Shown here: one piece after another, positions 8,499 to 10,087 of the stretch | Position numbering within the stretch: the stretch's first letter is position 1 | Layout of the letters: the number at the start of each line of letters is the position of its first letter | Assembly: GCA_958349075.1 (NCBI GenBank) | Contig: CATWBR010000141.1 | Location: forward strand, 1-10,087 | DNA: 10,087 nucleotides | Direction of reading: 5' to 3' | Source of the DNA: an uncultured Clostridium sp. | GTDB lineage: Bacteria; Bacillota; Clostridia; Lachnospirales; Lachnospiraceae | The notes under the pieces: model-generated | What the model was told of the DNA's origin: nothing | What the model saw: only the letters and a program-made list of their open reading frames with translations | The model's database searches: none | Made by a program: the position numbers and the translations under genes

Positions 8499-8974
8499 GA
8501 CTCCTGACCCTCCCGCTCTTTTTCCTTTATATAAATGAGATATTTTCTTATGGCGCGCATCTGGCCGGAGTATCCGGTGCAACGGCAGAGATTGCCGGCC
8601 AGGAATTCCCTGATTTCACGGTCGTCCGGCTCCACCAGCTCTCTTTTCATCGCAAGGACATTCATAATAAAGCCGGGACTGCAGAAGCCGCACTGCTCCG
8701 CTCCCTCACCGGCCAGGAAACGGCCGAATTCTTCCGCTTCCTCCCTCACGCCCTCCAATGTCGTAATCTCAGAGCCTTCCGCCCGCAGCGCAGGAACGGC
8801 GCAGGAAAGTACCGGTCTTCCATCCATCCAGACCGTACACAGGCCGCAGTTTGTCGTCTCACAGCCGCATTTTACGCTGTAGCATCCCTGGGAGCGCAAA
8901 AATTCGAGAAGCATCATATCGGGAGCAATATCCGCGCTCACCGTCTTTTTATTAATACTGCATGTCAGCTTCAT
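8495..8974 (-). CDS. xdhC: 2Fe-2S subunit of the molybdenum hydroxylase
   Basis: Small electron-transfer subunit (159 aa) holding two [2Fe-2S] clusters between the Mo site and FAD. The plant-type ferredoxin domain has C38, C43, C46 and C58 in the pattern CxxxxCGxC...C. The C-terminal helical domain has C95-GF-C98 and C130-R-C132, so all eight ligands are present. Two more cysteines, C31 and C36, lie next to the first cluster; position 36 is often Glu or another non-Cys residue in relatives. The start has a perfect AGGAGG at 8989-8984, 9 nt upstream, and the gene overlaps the FAD gene by 23 nt. The symbol follows E. coli naming (XdhC = Fe-S subunit), not the CoxI-type maturation protein also called XdhC. 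Confidence 0.93.
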   Translation of the reverse strand: MKLTCSINKKTVSADIAPDMMLLEFLRSQGCYSVKCGCETTNCGLCTVWMDGRPVLSCAVPALRAEGSEITTLEGVREEAEEFGRFLAGEGAEQCGFCSPGFIMNVLAMKRELVEPDDREIREFLAGNLCRCTGYSGQMRAIRKYLIYIKEKEREGQES

Positions 8975-9782
8975 CCGATCTGCCCTCCTGTCCTTCTCTC
9001 AGTGATTTGATGCGTCCGGCCGCCCGGCCGATAAGGATGCCGGCCAGGTATTTCCTGTACTCGGCGCTGCCCCTCATATTGGTGCCGTATGTGAAACAGG
9101 CGGCCAGTTTCTCCGCCTCCATGCGCCTCTTCTCCCCGTCCAGAACGGAAAGCAGGCCTTTGGTTTCAATGACCGACGCCCTGGCCGGCCTTGCTCCGAC
9201 CGCCAGACGCGTCACCCCGTCTTCATCCTCTGAAACTGCGACAGAGAGCACCGGAAAATCCACCGCTTCATTTCTCATCATCTCGTAAGCTGCTTTTCTG
9301 ACCGTCTTCTTAACAATGAGAGCGGTCATAATATCTCCGTCCGCTTTCATGGCCGCAAACTCGGAAAGGGGAACTCTCCCTCCCCGGTAAAGCTCCACCC
9401 AGGAGTCCATGACAAGAAAACAGGTCAGGATATCGGAAAAGCCGAATCTCCCGAAAATACTTCCCCCCACCGTGGCGCAGTTTCGAAACTGCGTTCCCAC
9501 AATGTGACAGACACAGTCCTTCGCCGCCCCGGACATATAATCATTCAGCCCCCCATGCAGTTCCAACTGACGCAGGGAAACCATGGCTCCAATCCGGAAT
9601 TCCTCCTCCGTCTCCTCGATCCGATCCGATAAAAGCCCGCGAAGATCCAGGAGCGTGCCGATATTCCTGTTCTGCAGGCGCAGAAAGCAGAATCCCCCTG
9701 CTATTACCGCCGACTTTTTGGCATTCATCGTAAATGCCTCTTCCAAGTCCTTTGGTTTTACGTAATTTTTATAGTGAATCAC
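8952..9782 (-). CDS. xdhB: FAD-binding subunit of the molybdenum hydroxylase, GTG start
   Basis: Flavoprotein subunit (276 aa from the GTG) that passes electrons from the Fe-S clusters to NAD or another acceptor. The N-terminus YVKPKDLEEA matches the family opening. FAD-contacting segments are IAGG (27-30) and the RN-x-ATVGGSI...SD region (about 100-117). The CO dehydrogenase flavoprotein C-terminal domain follows. The GTG at 9782-9780 is chosen because GGAGG (9795-9791) sits 8 nt before it. The in-frame ATG at 9803 and TTG at 9836 have no ribosome site and precede the conserved start of the family. It is the first gene of the operon, downstream of a structured leader. Length is within the normal range for this subunit. 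Confidence 0.88.
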   Translation of the reverse strand: MIHYKNYVKPKDLEEAFTMNAKKSAVIAGGFCFLRLQNRNIGTLLDLRGLLSDRIEETEEEFRIGAMVSLRQLELHGGLNDYMSGAAKDCVCHIVGTQFRNCATVGGSIFGRFGFSDILTCFLVMDSWVELYRGGRVPLSEFAAMKADGDIMTALIVKKTVRKAAYEMMRNEAVDFPVLSVAVSEDEDGVTRLAVGARPARASVIETKGLLSVLDGEKRRMEAEKLAACFTYGTNMRGSAEYRKYLAGILIGRAAGRIKSLREGQEGRSDEADMQY

Positions 9783-9927
9783 CGATTTATCCTCCGTATT
9801 CATCCGTGCCGCGGAGCGGTTTTTGTTGAGTGGCAATGAAAAGTTCGCGAAGCGTGCTTTTCGTTGTTTAGCAGAACACTTTCCTGTTAAATAGAGTAGG
9901 AAGCTGTCCGGTCCTCCGTCACGGTTT
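9783..9927 (-). promoter_or_regulatory. Structured 5' leader of the hydroxylase operon
   Basis: About 145 nt separate the predicted transcription start (near 9927) from the GTG start. Three hairpins can be drawn on the minus strand. One is at 9891-9867: UUUA, a mismatch and CAGGA pair with UUCUG and UAAA. The second is at 9862-9838: GAAAAG with CUUUUC plus an inner CGC/GCG. The third is small, at 9819-9809: CCGC with GCGG. A CUUCCU segment near 9905 could instead pair with AGGAAAG, competing with the first hairpin. I recognise no known riboswitch class; a purine or Moco motif was looked for and not seen. Pairings were found by eye without energies. Confidence 0.4.
9791..9795 (-). promoter_or_regulatory. 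Ribosome binding site that decides the GTG start of the FAD subunit
   Basis: The minus strand reads GGAGG here, followed by an 8-nt spacer and GTG at 9782. This is the only strong Shine-Dalgarno sequence upstream of the gene. It lies downstream of both alternative in-frame starts (ATG 9803, TTG 9836), which would place it inside the coding sequence. Confidence 0.8.
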
Positions 9928-9930
9928 ACA
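9917..9930 (-). promoter_or_regulatory. Weak candidate cre (CcpA) site over the predicted transcription start
   Basis: The minus strand reads TGTAAACCGTGACG, which fits the cre consensus TGWAANCGNTNWCA at all but two specified positions (the central G and the last base). Its location just downstream of the -10 box is where CcpA typically represses. The damaged central CG makes this a weak call. Confidence 0.25.
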
Positions 9931-9933
9931 GAT

Positions 9934-9962
9934 ATTTTACCATAGAGCTTTATTTAGAACAA
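9934..9962 (-). promoter_or_regulatory. Candidate sigma-A promoter with extended -10 for the hydroxylase operon
   Basis: On the minus strand TTGTTC (9962-9957) is followed after exactly 17 nt by TAAAAT (9939-9934). A TGG directly before the -10 gives the extended TGn motif. The -10 matches five of six consensus bases; the -35 is weak (three of six), which the extended -10 would compensate. It is the best promoter seen upstream of the first gene. The nearby mobile-element end at about 9970 supplies T-rich sequence just upstream of the -35. Confidence 0.55.
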
Positions 9963-9996
9963 GGAAAAAGGGGCTGTAAAAAAACTCCCCAAACAG

Positions 9997-10033
9997 AAAA
10001 ATCGCTGAGGTCGTGTGACTTCAGCGATTTTTT
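9997..10033 (+). terminator. Strong bidirectional intrinsic terminator hairpin
   Basis: The stem pairs bases 9997-10012 with 10017-10032 around a GTGT loop, with one G-T wobble. The GC-containing core runs AATCGCTGA / TCAGCGATT. A run of six T follows on the plus strand, and the flanking A-run gives a T-run on the minus strand, so it can stop transcription in both directions. It would insulate the rightward ORF from outside transcription and isolate the hydroxylase promoter from leftward read-through. Confidence 0.8.
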
Positions 10034-10035
10034 GT

Positions 10036-10041
10036 TATAAT
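10036..10041 (+). promoter_or_regulatory. Perfect TATAAT -10 box just before the rightward ORF
   Basis: TATAAT ends 5 nt before the ATG at 10047, which would give a leaderless or nearly leaderless mRNA. The best -35 is GTGACT (10015-10020) inside the terminator stem, with a short 15-nt spacer. The -10 is exact, but the promoter as a whole is doubtful. Confidence 0.3.
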
Positions 10042-10046
10042 TAATT

Positions 10047-10087
10047 ATGCGACTAACTAATATTACCAATGATAATAATACTCCACG
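10047..10087 (+). CDS. Start of an unidentified rightward ORF, possibly a transposase, cut by the window edge
   Basis: Thirteen codons from ATG remain open to the end of the window, reading MRLTNITNDNNTP. The asparagine-rich, AT-rich coding differs from the minus-strand genes. No ribosome binding site precedes the ATG. The guess of a transposase rests only on the IS-like end beside it; the peptide is too short to identify. Confidence 0.3.
   Translation, partial: MRLTNITNDNNTP

Larger units (their letters stand above)
9970..10087 (+). mobile_element. Probable left end of an insertion sequence (IS1182-like appearance), truncated by the window
   Basis: The sequence changes abruptly to AT-rich DNA. 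It begins with GGGGCTGTAAAAAAACTC, resembling the GGG(G)CTGT terminal inverted repeats of several IS families, IS1182 among them. It is followed by a terminator hairpin of the kind IS elements carry to block read-in transcription, then a TATAAT and a rightward reading frame starting within about 80 nt. The transposase body, the other inverted repeat and the target duplication are outside the window, so family and even IS status are inference. The exact boundary could be 9970 or 9971. Confidence 0.45.

Noticed and set aside
6168..8507. Long plus-strand open frames (6168-7106, 7479-8507) opposite the molybdenum subunit
   Set aside because: Their translations show no family motifs and are rich in Arg, His and Pro. 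The minus strand encodes a complete recognisable enzyme.
8499..8582. 28-codon N-terminal extension of the molybdenum subunit from an upstream ATG
   Set aside because: It lies wholly inside the Fe-S subunit gene and has no family homology. The ATG at 8498 makes the usual ATGA coupling and has ribosome sites.
9783..9927. Purine, molybdenum-cofactor or guanidine riboswitch in the leader
   Set aside because: The conserved core sequences of these classes, as I know them, are not present. Only generic hairpins are seen.
1..10087. tRNA, rRNA, CRISPR arrays or tandem repeats
   Set aside because: None were seen on either strand; nearly all bases are explained by the tightly packed coding genes.

Overview
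The window looks like a chromosomal segment of a Gram-positive anaerobic clostridium, probably Lachnospiraceae. The evidence is strong GGAGG/AGGAGG-type ribosome binding sites, a YesM/YesN two-component pair feeding a CUT2/Mgl-type sugar ABC transporter, a three-polypeptide molybdenum hydroxylase, and a moderately GC-rich genome with an AT-rich mobile-element edge. Species cannot be assigned by reading alone.

Every confident gene lies on the minus strand, so the region is read from right to left. At the right edge (about 9970-10087) is a different, AT-rich piece: a GGGGCTGT-type end, a strong bidirectional terminator hairpin, and a short ORF starting rightward off the window. This is most easily read as the left end of an insertion sequence. 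Immediately left of it is a candidate extended -10 promoter (9934-9962), with a weak cre-like site over the predicted start of transcription and a structured leader of about 145 nt.

Module 1 (9782-5533) is a molybdenum hydroxylase of the xanthine dehydrogenase family: FAD subunit, 2Fe-2S subunit, molybdopterin subunit, then a MocA-type cytidylyltransferase that would make its MCD cofactor. Start/stop overlaps (23 nt, then two ATGA overlaps) show one translationally coupled operon. The FAD subunit probably starts at a GTG at 9782, since that codon has the only good ribosome binding site.

Module 2 (5526-1) follows after only 6 nt, without a visible terminator. It comprises a YesN-type AraC response regulator, a YesM-type dCache sensor kinase, a membrane-anchored sugar-binding-protein homologue, an MglB-like lipoprotein and the first codons of what is probably the transporter ATPase (MglA). 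Genes are separated by 0-12 nt until a GC-rich hairpin between mglB and the next gene. The anchored binding protein, kinase and regulator resemble a three-component sugar-sensing system such as XylFII-LytS-YesN of Clostridium beijerinckii.

The main oddity is that a molybdenum hydroxylase and a sugar-sensing/uptake module are joined as one apparent transcription unit. Others are an Asn-to-Cys change in the MglB sugar site, Gln at the usual xanthine dehydrogenase Glu802 position, and a mobile-element end placed directly upstream of the operon promoter.
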